In this document: one piece after another, positions 1 through 7,338 of the stretch | How positions within the stretch are numbered: position 1 is the stretch's first letter | Layout: the number at the start of each line of letters is the position of its first letter | Source: CAVROP01 sp050012175 | GTDB taxonomy: Bacteria; Acidobacteriota; Terriglobia; UBA7540 | DNA length: 64,000 nt | Assembly: GCA_050012175.1 (NCBI GenBank) | Contig: JBEKHR010000024.1 | Span: forward strand, 1-64,000 | Direction of reading: 5' to 3' | Program-made: the position numbers and the translations under genes | The notes under the pieces: model-generated | Told to the model about the DNA's origin: nothing | Seen by the model: the letters and a program-made list of their open reading frames with translations, nothing else | Database searches by the model: none

Positions 1-125
1 GCTGCCATCGAGATAATCCGAGCACGTTGGACCAGCCGAAAGGGAAGACTCCGGCTGCTGGACCACGCCGCCAAGGCGGTCCGTTCCTCGGCCGACAGAA
101 TAATCGGAGCTGCGACTCGGCTCAT
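1..125 (-). CDS. IS630-family transposase, N-terminal fragment cut by the window edge
   Basis: The minus strand opens with ATG at 125-123, after a GAGGAC ribosome-binding-like stretch, and runs off the left edge. The 41 or so visible residues (SAEERTALAAW, then LVQRARIISMAA) match the conserved N-terminal helix-turn-helix start of IS630-family DDE transposases, which typically reads as an acidic EER patch followed by a QRLVxRARII helix. The catalytic DDE domain would lie outside the window. The fragment sits 57 bp inside a recognisable IS end at 182, which fits a transposase reading away from its own left end. Confidence 0.75.
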   Translation of the reverse strand, partial: MSRVAAPIILSAEERTALAAWSSSRSLPFRLVQRARIISMA

Positions 126-182
126 GTCCTCAAGCATATCGGCCTTATCTGTATAAGTCAAGGTAATTATGGGACACTACAC
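1..182 (-). mobile_element. End of an IS630-type insertion sequence
   Basis: Positions 171-182 read GGGACACTACAC and are followed by TA at 183-184. IS630 elements insert at TA and duplicate it. Seen from outside, the end reads GTGTAGTGTCCC. The same GTGTAGTG ending bounds a small element at 9348-9504. The transposase start at 125 lies inside this end. The other end of the IS is beyond the window. Confidence 0.7.
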
Positions 183-273
183 TAGCCATTTCTTGAGGAG
201 TTAATAAGTGGGTGAATTCAACAAAGGGTCCGAAGATCGGCATAGAGGGGATTATCGGCCCAGGCCGTATTGG

Positions 274-443
274 ACCCGGATTCGAAAGTTGGCAGCCGCC
301 GTTCGAGCAGAATCACTTGATTCGATGCCCGTTCGACGCAGATACTGGAGGAACAGAATGGTGCGGGGCCGGGCGTAGGGGCACAGCGCGCTGTGCCCCT
401 ACAAGATGCACATTGGACCCACGCTAACTTCCGAATTCGGGTT
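274..443 (+). repeat. MITE-like element, family 1, copy 1
   Basis: This is about 170 bp bounded by imperfect inverted repeats: ACCCGGATTCGAAAG at 274-288 and CTTCCGAATTCGGGTT at 428-443. In the middle lies a perfect 28-bp palindrome (375-402) with half-site GTAGGGGCACAGCG. A second copy lies inverted at 17225-17395 and is nearly identical throughout. It has no convincing coding capacity, and open frames across it are palindrome shadows. Its right end stops 27 bp before the ComEA-like gene. Confidence 0.75.
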
Positions 444-469
444 GGATTCGTCAAGGCGAGGTTGGGGAA

Positions 470-787
470 TTGTTCAGGCACCTCGGTTGCATCTTCGCGA
501 TGGTGGTCATGTTTGGGGGGGTGCCTTGCGATAGTTGGCTGTCTGCTCTCCAGAGTCAGGGGAAGGCCGCCAAAACTCAGGCGGAGGCAATCGACGTCAA
601 TAAAGCCACAGCGAATGACCTCCAGAAGCTCCCCGGAATCGTACCGAGTCTGGCGAAGCAAATCGTTGCCTACCGCGAAAAGCACGGACCTTTCAGGCGC
701 GTCGAAGACTTGATGGTGATTAGGGGTATCGGATTTAAAAAGTGGAAGCAGATCAGGCCCTATGTGAGGGTTGGTGACCGTAGGTAG
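470..787 (+). CDS. ComEA-like helix-hairpin-helix protein
   Basis: A 105-residue protein starts with TTG at 470. The N-terminus is hydrophobic (CIFAMVVMFGGV), which suggests a signal or anchor segment. Residues about 40-100 carry two helix-hairpin-helix motifs: the opening IDVNKATANDLQKLPGI is diagnostic, and VIRGIGFKKW forms the second. In ComEA this fold binds double-stranded DNA at the outer face of the inner membrane during transformation, but many short secreted homologues have no demonstrated role. No comEC or comF is nearby, so competence is not supported by context. An ATG at 499 is a possible alternative start but would shorten the hydrophobic segment. Confidence 0.7.
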   Translation: MFRHLGCIFAMVVMFGGVPCDSWLSALQSQGKAAKTQAEAIDVNKATANDLQKLPGIVPSLAKQIVAYREKHGPFRRVEDLMVIRGIGFKKWKQIRPYVRVGDRR

Positions 788-1044
788 GATTCAGGATTCG
801 GGATTCAGGATTCAGAAAGCAGAAGGCAGAAATCAGAAGGCGGAAGGCGGGCCTGTATCGTGGAGGTTTCTGGGGCGGCGTTTGGGGCAAAAGCATTAGG
901 CTCGTTCGGGCGAAAACGCACGCTTTTGTCGCGTCAATTGTGGAGACATCAGCACCGCCGGGGTTTCTTGCATTCCCTGCCGGATTTTGCTCTTGTGCTT
1001 GGGCTAAGTTTCGTTAGAATTAGCCCGCTATTGGGGAGGGCACA
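788..1044. repeat. Spacer with word-like tandem repeats (GGATTCA / CAGAAGG)
   Basis: 788-850 is made of repeated GATTCAGGATTC-type words and then CAGAAGGCAGAAATC-type words, the first of many such tracts in this window. The remainder (850-1044) has an open frame, but its composition and product resemble no known protein. The start of the next gene is preceded by GGGGAGGG at 1034-1041. Confidence 0.5.
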
Positions 1045-1386
1045 ATGGGCATTCCAGTCACCACCACCTTGAGCATCGACGGTTACCGGATCAGAGAATA
1101 TAGGGGAATTGTGCGCGGCATCATCGTGCGAGCGCCTACCATCTCGCAGGGCATCCTGGGGGGATTAAAGAGCATTATCGGGGGGCGCATCGGCGCCTAC
1201 ACCGAGATGTGTGAGCAGGCCCGCCAGCAGGCCTACGATTTGATGATTGAGCGCGCCGAAGAGCTGGGCGCCAACGCTGTGGTCGGCCTCCGTTACGACG
1301 CTTCCGAAGTCGTTGGGCGAGAGTCCGCCACGGAAGTCCTCTGTTACGGAACGGCGGTAATTATTGAGCTGCTTGCCCGGGCTTAG
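1045..1386 (+). CDS. UPF0145 (YbjQ) family protein
   Basis: The 113-residue product matches the YbjQ/UPF0145 family in length and in its signature: an opening TTTLSIDGYRIREYRGIVRG strand region, a glycine-rich ISQGILGGLKSIIGGRIGAY loop, an EMCEQARQQA helix with a repeated AxxLGANAVVGLRYDAS motif, and a closing TEVLCYGTAV strand. Family members form small oligomeric rings. Their biochemical role is unsettled, although the fold is sometimes called heavy-metal-binding. ATG at 1045 follows a GGGGAGGG Shine-Dalgarno with short spacing. It is flanked by non-coding repeats on both sides and appears monocistronic. Confidence 0.85.
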   Translation: MGIPVTTTLSIDGYRIREYRGIVRGIIVRAPTISQGILGGLKSIIGGRIGAYTEMCEQARQQAYDLMIERAEELGANAVVGLRYDASEVVGRESATEVLCYGTAVIIELLARA

Positions 1387-1560
1387 GTTGCTCTGCAATC
1401 CCGAAAAGCGACGGGCAAGTCCGAGGGCTATGCGAAGGCGCAATGGGCGCGCCAATCAGTGGTAGGCAATTAGCGGCGGTGGCTCGGTCTCGATGCCGAA
1501 GTCATTACCCTGACACCCCAAGTCGCAACCTTGGCACCGGCACGAACCGGCAGGGTTGGG

Positions 1561-2127
1561 TCAAGGATTATTGTCTGGCTTGTGTTCGGATTGCTTGTCT
1601 TCGACGCGATCTTCGTTCCGCACCTCAACAGCCCCTGATTGGGGTTTGAGTTGGGTTCCGATTTCGCGCAAGGCTTCGACCTCGGGCAGGGTGAGTAGGT
1701 CTTTGGGACGAGCTGTGGCGCGTTTGGACTGAATTAAGCCCTCGAGCGACAGTACATCGCATTGATACCCTAATAGCACCACAGTGATCGACAAAGCCTT
1801 TACATCTTTGTACCCGCCGATGCCGATGACTTCACCAAACAGGTCGATGTCCCCGAGATCGGTTGTGAGGGTGAAGTTAATTCCGTTCCCGATAGTTGTG
1901 GTGTCGAAACAGAACGGCAGGTCATCTGGGACGCCGCGCAAGCGCGGACGGTGGGGCTCCAGGGCTTTTGCAAGGCGCTCGATGTTATCGCGGGCGCGGT
2001 CGTAGCAGATGTCGAGATCGTATGTAAGGTGGGCGGATCCGTGAGCCGATGCTGCCACACCGCCGATGACTACGAAACGGACTCCGGCGTCGCAAAGGAT
2101 CTTGAGGGTTCGTTCGAAATCATTCAT
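1561..2127 (-). CDS. Nucleotidyltransferase-fold protein, possible toxin-antitoxin component
   Basis: The 188-residue protein (start MNDFERTLKILC; ATG 2127-2125) has the minimal nucleotidyltransferase layout: a VRFVVIGGVAASAHGSAHLTYDLDICYDR segment with the GG-x9 loop followed by the DLDI metal-binding pair, then a second acidic strand at GDIDLFGEV. A polar tail of about 40 residues is probably disordered. Such proteins (DUF6036/AbiEii-like) transfer nucleotides and often form toxin-antitoxin modules with a small partner. Here the start overlaps the end of a 70-residue gene by 8 bp, giving strong translational coupling. Upstream in-frame extension to 2184 lies inside that partner and is unlikely to be used. 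Confidence 0.7.
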   Translation of the reverse strand: MNDFERTLKILCDAGVRFVVIGGVAASAHGSAHLTYDLDICYDRARDNIERLAKALEPHRPRLRGVPDDLPFCFDTTTIGNGINFTLTTDLGDIDLFGEVIGIGGYKDVKALSITVVLLGYQCDVLSLEGLIQSKRATARPKDLLTLPEVEALREIGTQLKPQSGAVEVRNEDRVEDKQSEHKPDNNP

Positions 2128-2332
2128 GGGCTGGAGTCTTCTTGGCGGCTTGCAGTTTTTGGACAAAGGCCTGCGCGGCGGCAAGCTCCTGAAGACGCTC
2201 GGCAGGCGTCAATTCGAGCCTTCGGACCAGCAGCGTGAGGTCAATCCCGAAATCCTTGGCAGCGGCAATCTTGCTGCCCGGCGCTGGAGATGCAATGAGC
2301 CGGATTAGCTCATCTCGCTGTGTTTTATCCAT
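2120..2332 (-). CDS. Small helical protein coupled to the nucleotidyltransferase
   Basis: A 70-residue protein begins at MDKTQRDELIRLI (2332) and ends inside the start of the nucleotidyltransferase gene. It is charged and predicted helical: a central DLTLLVRRLELTPAERLQELAAAQAFVQKL looks like an amphipathic dimerisation helix after a short N-terminal helix. I do not recognise a named family. Position and overlap suggest the small partner of a nucleotidyltransferase-type toxin-antitoxin pair. The open frame extends 5' to 2380, but that region reads through spacer and has no good ribosome-binding site. Confidence 0.6.
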   Translation of the reverse strand: MDKTQRDELIRLIASPAPGSKIAAAKDFGIDLTLLVRRLELTPAERLQELAAAQAFVQKLQAAKKTPAHE

Positions 2333-2417
2333 CCTCTCACCTGATCTCATTATACATGACCGGCGACCTATTCTGTGCAAGACGATGCGAAGGGTGCGCC
2401 TGATGATCTGCCCTCAG

Positions 2418-2585
2418 GGGTGAGGGGGTGGGCAGTGACATGGACGGACGGGCCCAAGTCTGCATGGGACGTCCTGGCCTTGACCCCCTCACCTGGCCCC
2501 GTCGGCTGACAGGCTGAAGAAAGCGCCAGCGGCGGTCCACCCTCTCCCCCAAGGGGGAGAGGGCCTGGAGTTTCTGCATTTTTCA
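2418..2585. repeat. CCCTCACCC / CCCTCTCCCCC spacer repeat
   Basis: GC-rich non-coding block with the recurring layout CCCCCTCACC, a CGGCTGA-AGAAA centre, CCACCCTCTCCCCC and the inverted GGGGGAGAGGG. Related blocks occur at 19510-19600, 29205-29330, 36850-36928 and 63712-63842. The arms can form hairpins. It fills the space between the nucleotidyltransferase module and the groEL terminator, with no gene visible. Confidence 0.6.
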
Positions 2586-2655
2586 CGGGGCTGCAGCCTG
2601 GGTGAGCAGGCACATTATTGCTCGACTCCGGGCCGATAGCGGCTGTTTAGAAACA

Positions 2656-2686
2656 GAAGGGCGGGGAAGCGTTCTCCCCGCCCTTC
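2656..2686 (-). terminator. groESL terminator hairpin
   Basis: Perfect 11-bp stem: GAAGGGCGGGG at 2656-2666 pairs with CCCCGCCCTTC at 2676-2686 over a 9-nt loop. It lies 28 bp downstream of the groEL stop on the minus strand, and reading that way it is followed by a TGTTTCT stretch. This fits a Rho-independent terminator with a weak U-tract. Confidence 0.7.
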
Positions 2687-2713
2687 GTTCTTACTGTCGA
2701 CTGTCAACTGTTC

Positions 2714-4393
2714 TTAATACATCCCGCCGCCCATGCCGCCTCCCGGAGGCATCGGGTGCTTATCTTCCTTTTCCGGGATCTCGCTGACCAGCGCCTCAGT
2801 GGTGAGCATGAGGGAAGCGATGGAGGCAGCGTTCTGGAGCGCCGTGCGGGCGACCTTGGTCGGGTCGATGACGCCTGCCTCGACGAGATCGCCGTAAGTT
2901 TCGGCCTGAGCGTCAAAGCCGAAGTTGGCATTGGAATTGGCGCGGACTTTCTCCGCCACCACGGCGCCTTCCTCGCCGGCGTTCTGGACGATCAGCCGCA
3001 ACGGCTCTTCGAGAGCGCGCTTCACGATGTCGATACCGATCTGCTCATCACCCTCGGCCTTGAGTTTACCGAGCGCCGGGATGCTGCGGATCATAGCCAC
3101 GCCGCCGCCTGGAACGATGCCCTCCTCGACGGCAGCTTTGGTGGCGTGCATGGCGTCCTCGACGCGAGCCTTCTTCTCTTTCATCTCGGTCTCGGTTGCC
3201 GCGCCCACCTTGATCTGGGCCACGCCGCCCACCAGCTTGGCCAGCCGCTCTTGCAGTTTCTCGCGGTCGTAGTCGGAAGTGGTGTCTTCGACTTGGGTGC
3301 GGAGCTGCTTCACGCGGCCTTCGATCGCGGAGCTCTTTCCATAACCCTCCACGATCGTGGTGTTGTCCTTGTCCACGGTGATTTTCTTGGCCCGGCCAAG
3401 GTCCTCGAGCCTCACGTTTTCCAGTTTGATGCCCAAGTCTTCCGTGACGGCCTTGCCGCCGGTCAGGATAGCGATATCCTCCAGCATGGCCTTGCGCCGG
3501 TCGCCAAAGCCCGGGGCCTTGACGGCGGAGCAGTGCAGCGTTCCGCGCAGCTTGTTGACGACCAGCGTGGCCAGCGCTTCGCCCTCGACTTCCTCCGCAA
3601 CGATCAGCAGCGGCTTGCCGGACTTGGCAATCTGCTCCAGCAACGGCAGGAGGTCTTTCATCGAGCTGATCTTTTTTTCATGAATGAGGATGTAGGGGTC
3701 CTCGAGGATGCACTCCATCCGGTCCGGATCGGTCACGAAATAGGGGGAGAGATATCCGCGGTCGAACTGCATTCCCTCGACCACCTCGAGCGTCGTCTCC
3801 ATGGTCTTGGCTTCCTCGACCGTGATGACCCCGTCCTTGCCCACCTTCTTCATGGCTTCCGCGATGATGTTCCCGATAGTGATGTCGTTGTTGGCGGAAA
3901 CCGCGCCCACTTGCGCGATCATCGCACCCTCGACGGGCTTGGACAGCTTCTCGAGTTCGCCCTTCACGTGCTTCCTGGAGCCGTCTTTTTGAATTTCGTC
4001 GTACCCGCAGACGGCGCGCACGGCCATCTCGATCCCGCGCTTGATGGCCATGGGGTTGGCGCCCGCCGCCACCGTCTTCACGCCCTCGCGGAAAATCGCT
4101 TGCGCCAGGACCGTCGCCGTCGTGGTGCCGTCACCGGCCACATCGGAGGTCTTGGACGCCACCTCACGAACCATCTGAGCGCCCATGTTCTCCAACGGAT
4201 CCTTCAACTCGATCTCCTTGGCCACGGTCACGCCGTCTTTGGTGGACGTGGGGGAACCGAACTTCCTATCCAGAACCACGTTGCGACCCTTTGGGCCCAA
4301 CGTGACTTTTACAACGTCCGCCAGCTTGTTCACGCCCCGCAGAATAGCTTGGCGGCTATCTTCACCAAGTACAATCTGTTTTGCATTTGCCAT
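2714..4393 (-). CDS. groEL: 60 kDa chaperonin GroEL
   Basis: A 559-residue Hsp60 that assembles a double heptameric ring and refolds cytosolic proteins with GroES and ATP. The sequence starts MANAKQIVLGEDSRQAILRG. The nucleotide-binding loop GDGTTTATVLAQ lies near residue 86, the catalytic aspartate is expected around the conserved ATETEMKEKKARVEDA helix, and GIVPGGGVA is present. The tail ends in the flexible Gly-Met repeat (MPPGGGMGGGMY). Length is slightly above the usual 540-550. It follows groES by 126 bp in one operon under the CIRCE-controlled promoter at 5014-5042 and ends in a clear terminator. It appears intact. An antisense frame of 547 codons across it is a codon-bias shadow. Confidence 0.98.
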   Translation of the reverse strand: MANAKQIVLGEDSRQAILRGVNKLADVVKVTLGPKGRNVVLDRKFGSPTSTKDGVTVAKEIELKDPLENMGAQMVREVASKTSDVAGDGTTTATVLAQAIFREGVKTVAAGANPMAIKRGIEMAVRAVCGYDEIQKDGSRKHVKGELEKLSKPVEGAMIAQVGAVSANNDITIGNIIAEAMKKVGKDGVITVEEAKTMETTLEVVEGMQFDRGYLSPYFVTDPDRMECILEDPYILIHEKKISSMKDLLPLLEQIAKSGKPLLIVAEEVEGEALATLVVNKLRGTLHCSAVKAPGFGDRRKAMLEDIAILTGGKAVTEDLGIKLENVRLEDLGRAKKITVDKDNTTIVEGYGKSSAIEGRVKQLRTQVEDTTSDYDREKLQERLAKLVGGVAQIKVGAATETEMKEKKARVEDAMHATKAAVEEGIVPGGGVAMIRSIPALGKLKAEGDEQIGIDIVKRALEEPLRLIVQNAGEEGAVVAEKVRANSNANFGFDAQAETYGDLVEAGVIDPTKVARTALQNAASIASLMLTTEALVSEIPEKEDKHPMPPGGGMGGGMY

Positions 4394-4519
4394 CTTTAAC
4401 TCCCTCCAAATTTTTGGCTCCGCCCTGCTCCTTGGCAGGTAGCGGACTTTATCAAGCCCGTATTTGCTTTAGCGGCACGTCGTGCCTTCCGGCATGCCGT
4501 AGCGCGCCATTAGACCGGT

Positions 4520-4840
4520 TTATTTCTTCCCGGTAGCAGCAGATTGTTTTGCTGCTTCAATGATCCCGAGCACTTCGTCTTCACGGATGATCAGGTACTC
4601 TACGTCGTCGATCTTGATTTCGGTGCCGGAGTACTTTCCGAAAAGGATGCGGTCTCCCGCCTTCACGTCGAGGGGAATGACCTTGCCTTCCTCGGTCTTC
4701 TTCCCGCCGCCCACGGCGATCACTTCACCCTCCTGGGGTTTTTCCTTGGCTGTGTCGGGGATGATGATTCCACCTTTCACGGTTTCTTTCTCTTCCACTC
4801 GCTTGATCAGAATCCGATCATGCAGGGGCTTTACCTTCAT
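4520..4840 (-). CDS. groES: 10 kDa co-chaperonin GroES
   Basis: A 106-residue co-chaperonin forms the heptameric lid over GroEL. It opens with MKVKPLHDRILIKRVEE. The mobile loop that docks on GroEL is visible as ETVKGGIIIPDTAKEKPQ (about residues 18-35). The conserved core continues with GEVIAVGGG and VKAGDRILFGKYSGTEI, and the C-terminus carries an extra lysine-rich AATGKK tail. It is the first gene of the groES-groEL operon. ATG 4840 is preceded by an AGGAGAG ribosome-binding site. A leader of roughly 165 nt separates it from the promoter. Confidence 0.98.
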   Translation of the reverse strand: MKVKPLHDRILIKRVEEKETVKGGIIIPDTAKEKPQEGEVIAVGGGKKTEEGKVIPLDVKAGDRILFGKYSGTEIKIDDVEYLIIREDEVLGIIEAAKQSAATGKK

Positions 4841-4988
4841 ATTTGACTCTCCTCTCGTCTACAAACTCTTTTGATTACTCAATTCCAAGAAACTTATCGT
4901 GGTCAACTCAAGCTCTAAATCTCGCCTCGCAATGCCATCCGCGCCTGGTCCCTCGGGGCGCCTGCCGGGGGGCCTTCTCATCGAGCTT

Positions 4989-5015
4989 TTAGCGCTTGGA
5001 CTCACGGAGTGCTAA
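4989..5015 (-). promoter_or_regulatory. CIRCE operator 1 (imperfect), overlapping the groES -10 box
   Basis: TTAGCGCTT at 4989-4997, nine bases, then GAGTGCTAA at 5007-5015. This matches the HrcA operator CIRCE (TTAGCACTC-N9-GAGTGCTAA), with two mismatches in the distal arm. The proximal arm begins within the -10 hexamer, so HrcA binding would block transcription initiation directly. Confidence 0.85.
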
Positions 5016-5042
5016 TATAGCTATCTCGGAGGAATTTGTCAA
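5014..5042 (-). promoter_or_regulatory. groESL sigma-70 promoter
   Basis: On the minus strand, TTGACA (5042-5037) is followed by a 17-bp spacer and TATATT (5019-5014). This is a consensus housekeeping -35, ideal spacing and a near-consensus -10. It sits between two CIRCE operators, which implies HrcA repression rather than a dedicated heat-shock sigma factor. Confidence 0.85.
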
Positions 5043-5070
5043 GCCTTAAAGCGAGTTTGAAACTCACGAG

Positions 5071-5097
5071 TTAGCACTCTCTCAAGTCGAGTGCTAA
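5071..5097 (-). promoter_or_regulatory. CIRCE operator 2 (perfect consensus)
   Basis: TTAGCACTC at 5071-5079, nine bases, then GAGTGCTAA at 5089-5097: an exact CIRCE inverted repeat. It lies 29 bp upstream of the -35 box. Two spaced operators suggest cooperative HrcA binding or control of a second upstream promoter. hrcA itself is not in the window. Confidence 0.9.
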
Positions 5098-5313
5098 TTT
5101 GAGATTCGCGAAGCCCCTTAAGGACTTCAGTGGATCGGTGTGCTCGATGGGGAGGGATCTGCCAAAATTCATCAGCGCCACGTGGCATTTGCCTCAGGCT
5201 GTAAGTCACTGGCCATCAATGACTAGTGAAGATTTCAGCGGCAGCGACATAATCCATGCCTTTTTGGCCGATGGCGTCAAATCTTAGAATTTGGGCACTT
5301 AGAATTTGAGCAG

Positions 5314-5343
5314 TTGGTAACACAGGCGCAGATGTCCTATAAT
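5314..5343 (+). promoter_or_regulatory. Promoter of the 5354 gene cluster
   Basis: TTGGTA at 5314-5319, an 18-bp spacer, and a perfect TATAAT at 5338-5343. Initiation about 7 nt downstream would fall near 5350, only a few bases before the ATG at 5354. An earlier in-frame ATG at 5342 overlaps the -10 box and would not be transcribed. The stretch 5098-5313 between the CIRCE site and this promoter shows no convincing gene. Confidence 0.5.
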
Positions 5344-5353
5344 GTTGGCAATC

Positions 5354-6655
5354 ATGCGAATTGTCTCAATCATCTGCGAACGTCTGAAGTCTTTTGGCCT
5401 TGGGTATCGGGTCGGAATATGGGTCTTGGCCCTATGGATAGGTTTGGGAACTCCAACCGTCGGCATTTCGTGGCAACATCGGCTGCGACTGGCCCAAGAC
5501 ACTCCTCCTAACCAGCAAGACCAGACTAAAAGCCAAACCCCGCAGGAACCCCAGAATCCTGCGGACCAGCCCACTCCAGAGGGTGAGCAAGGGCAGGTTG
5601 AGAAGGGCTCTGAGCCGTCACAGCCATCTGCGCCTGAGCAAGGCGACGAAATGCTGGCTGGGATTCAGGCTGTCTTGGGAAACGTTCCCGCCCCCGATCT
5701 TGGAGTGTTGGGTCAAGCCTTCGACACTACTGTGAAGAAGCAAGGCGAGGCCTCAAGTGAATCCTCCGCCGTCGAGCTAATTGAATTGGGGGACCTGGAT
5801 GGCGACGGGGTTTCAGAAGTTGCACTGAAGTTGCTGGTCACCGAAACGAGTCAGGAGGATGCCCAGGGGCAGGAGTCTCCCCCTTCTTCGCGCGGACTTT
5901 ATTTGCTCTCTTGGGATGGGACTCGCTGGAAAGCCTCACCCCTTGCCGCCTCAGCAGAGAATATTCAATTCAAAGTCGTCCGGCTCGGGAAGAGCACGGG
6001 TCGTTGCATTGCCGTGGTGAATGTGATGGGGGAAGAGGCCGTACCTTACCCGGCGATATTTCAGTTGCGGGAACATGAGGCCGCCTTACTCTGGGACAGT
6101 CAGGGTGGAGATAACCGCTACAATGCCCTCGAGCACGGCCAGATTGAATTTCGGGATAACGCGAAGCTTGGCCAAACAGACATGATCGTAATCGGGCGGG
6201 CAGACCCTGGACTTCTGCAATTCGAGCCCGACGGGCATCGCGGCTTCAGCGCAAGATGCGTTTATCACTGGGACGGGCAAGCCTACGTTCCTGCCCAAAC
6301 GGAATACTTACCCGGCCCTGATAACACCCTATACCGTTTCATCGCGGCGCTGCACCTGCACGATCTTCGCAGCGCGTACGCCCTGATTGACCCGGGCAAA
6401 TTCCTGAAGACCGATGCGCCGAGCCTGGAGAAGTTCCGCCAGATGATGGAAGAGAATTGGCGGGAGTTCTTGGACGATCAGGTTTTCCAGGCGCGAGAGG
6501 CTAATGCCGGCTCGCCTGACGCACTTGCGTTCGAGCTTCCCGAAAAGCACTATGTCTACCTGCCCACGCTGAGCAACGACGGCAGATTCCTGTTGATCGG
6601 CCTGGAGCGCAAGGTCGAGATGCCAGGCACAGGTTCAGGTCAAGATTCCCCATGA
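5354..6655 (+). CDS. Exported protein of unknown function with a Pro/Gln-rich linker
   Basis: A 433-residue protein without a family I recognise. After a short basic N-terminus there is a hydrophobic helix (VGIWVLALWIGLG, about residues 23-35) suiting a signal peptide or anchor. Next comes a low-complexity Pro/Gln/Glu linker (about residues 45-95), and then a globular part. That part contains LGDLDGDGVSEVALKL, a calcium-loop-like DxDxDG segment as seen in FG-GAP/VCBS-type repeats, and later an aromatic-rich region (CVYHWDGQAYVPAQ). The C-terminal 90 residues, LHLHDLRSAYALIDP onward, are helical. The stop codon overlaps the mobA start (ATGA), so the two are translationally coupled. No enzymatic motif is visible. 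Confidence 0.6.
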   Translation: MRIVSIICERLKSFGLGYRVGIWVLALWIGLGTPTVGISWQHRLRLAQDTPPNQQDQTKSQTPQEPQNPADQPTPEGEQGQVEKGSEPSQPSAPEQGDEMLAGIQAVLGNVPAPDLGVLGQAFDTTVKKQGEASSESSAVELIELGDLDGDGVSEVALKLLVTETSQEDAQGQESPPSSRGLYLLSWDGTRWKASPLAASAENIQFKVVRLGKSTGRCIAVVNVMGEEAVPYPAIFQLREHEAALLWDSQGGDNRYNALEHGQIEFRDNAKLGQTDMIVIGRADPGLLQFEPDGHRGFSARCVYHWDGQAYVPAQTEYLPGPDNTLYRFIAALHLHDLRSAYALIDPGKFLKTDAPSLEKFRQMMEENWREFLDDQVFQAREANAGSPDALAFELPEKHYVYLPTLSNDGRFLLIGLERKVEMPGTGSGQDSP

Positions 6656-7338
6656 GCAGGCCGCGCCGATTCAGTGAGGTTTCGGGTTTCATACTCGCGG
6701 GTGGAGCGAGCCGGCGCATGGGATTTGACAAAACCAGGTTGCCGTTGGGTTCAGAGAGCATGGTGGACCGGCAGATTCGCTTGCTGCGCGCCATTTGTCG
6801 TTCGGTGTCGATCATCGGGCCCCCCGACAGATTCCCCGACGCAGGGATTCAGGTTTACGAAGATGAGATCCCGGGCCAGGGGCCTCTGGGCGGTATTCAT
6901 ACCGGGTTGCGCAGAGCGCGCACAGAATTCAGCTTGTTCTTGAGTTGTGACATGCCCCTTATGGACGCCAGATTTCTTCGCTACCTCTGCGAACAGGCAT
7001 TAGTAAGCCGCGCTTCGGCAACGCTTCCCCCGCCTTGGGCGAAGGGAATGTACCCACTTTGTGCGGTATTGCGACGGCGTGTACTCTCGACCGTCCGTTC
7101 CAGCCTCACCTTGGGACAGAACCAGGTGGGTCGATTCTTCAAGAAGGTTCAGCGGCGCACCATCAGCAAGGCCGAGTTTGCGCGCGCAGGATTCTCCCCC
7201 CGCATTTTCTATAATGCAAATACGCCTGAGGAATACCAGATGGTGCGGCGGCAATTAGAGGCTCTCAACAATCGAACCCGAGTGGCCGAATTGGGGGCAT
7301 TTCCGGCGTTTTCTGGGGAGCGAAGTGGCCGCACATGA
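6652..7338 (+). CDS. mobA: Molybdenum cofactor guanylyltransferase (MobA-like)
   Basis: A 228-residue GT-A-fold nucleotidyltransferase that attaches GMP to molybdopterin. The nucleotide-binding signature LAGGASRRMGFDK lies near residues 15-27, GPLGGIHTGL near 78, and the metal-binding SCDMPLMDARFL near residue 102. The rest is compatible with MobA, including a terminal NANTPEEY motif. The start overlaps the upstream gene and the stop overlaps the ABC ATPase (ATGA at both junctions), so all three are probably co-translated. No other molybdenum cofactor gene is present. A related sugar or CDP-alcohol nucleotidyltransferase role cannot be excluded. Confidence 0.85.
   Translation: MSRPRRFSEVSGFILAGGASRRMGFDKTRLPLGSESMVDRQIRLLRAICRSVSIIGPPDRFPDAGIQVYEDEIPGQGPLGGIHTGLRRARTEFSLFLSCDMPLMDARFLRYLCEQALVSRASATLPPPWAKGMYPLCAVLRRRVLSTVRSSLTLGQNQVGRFFKKVQRRTISKAEFARAGFSPRIFYNANTPEEYQMVRRQLEALNNRTRVAELGAFPAFSGERSGRT

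Noticed and set aside
218..685. 155-codon minus-strand frame over MITE copy 1 and the ComEA-like gene
   Set aside because: Half of it is the MITE palindrome and half the antisense of the HhH gene.
860..1072. 70-codon frame before the UPF0145 gene
   Set aside because: No ribosome-binding site, overlaps the real start at 1045 and has spacer-like composition.
2756..4399. 547-codon open frame on the plus strand opposite groEL
   Set aside because: It mirrors groEL codon for codon, has a His/Leu/Asp-rich product without known features, and groEL on the other strand is unmistakable.
5099..5287. 62-codon frame upstream of the secreted protein
   Set aside because: Begins inside the CIRCE region, has no recognisable product and no ribosome-binding site.
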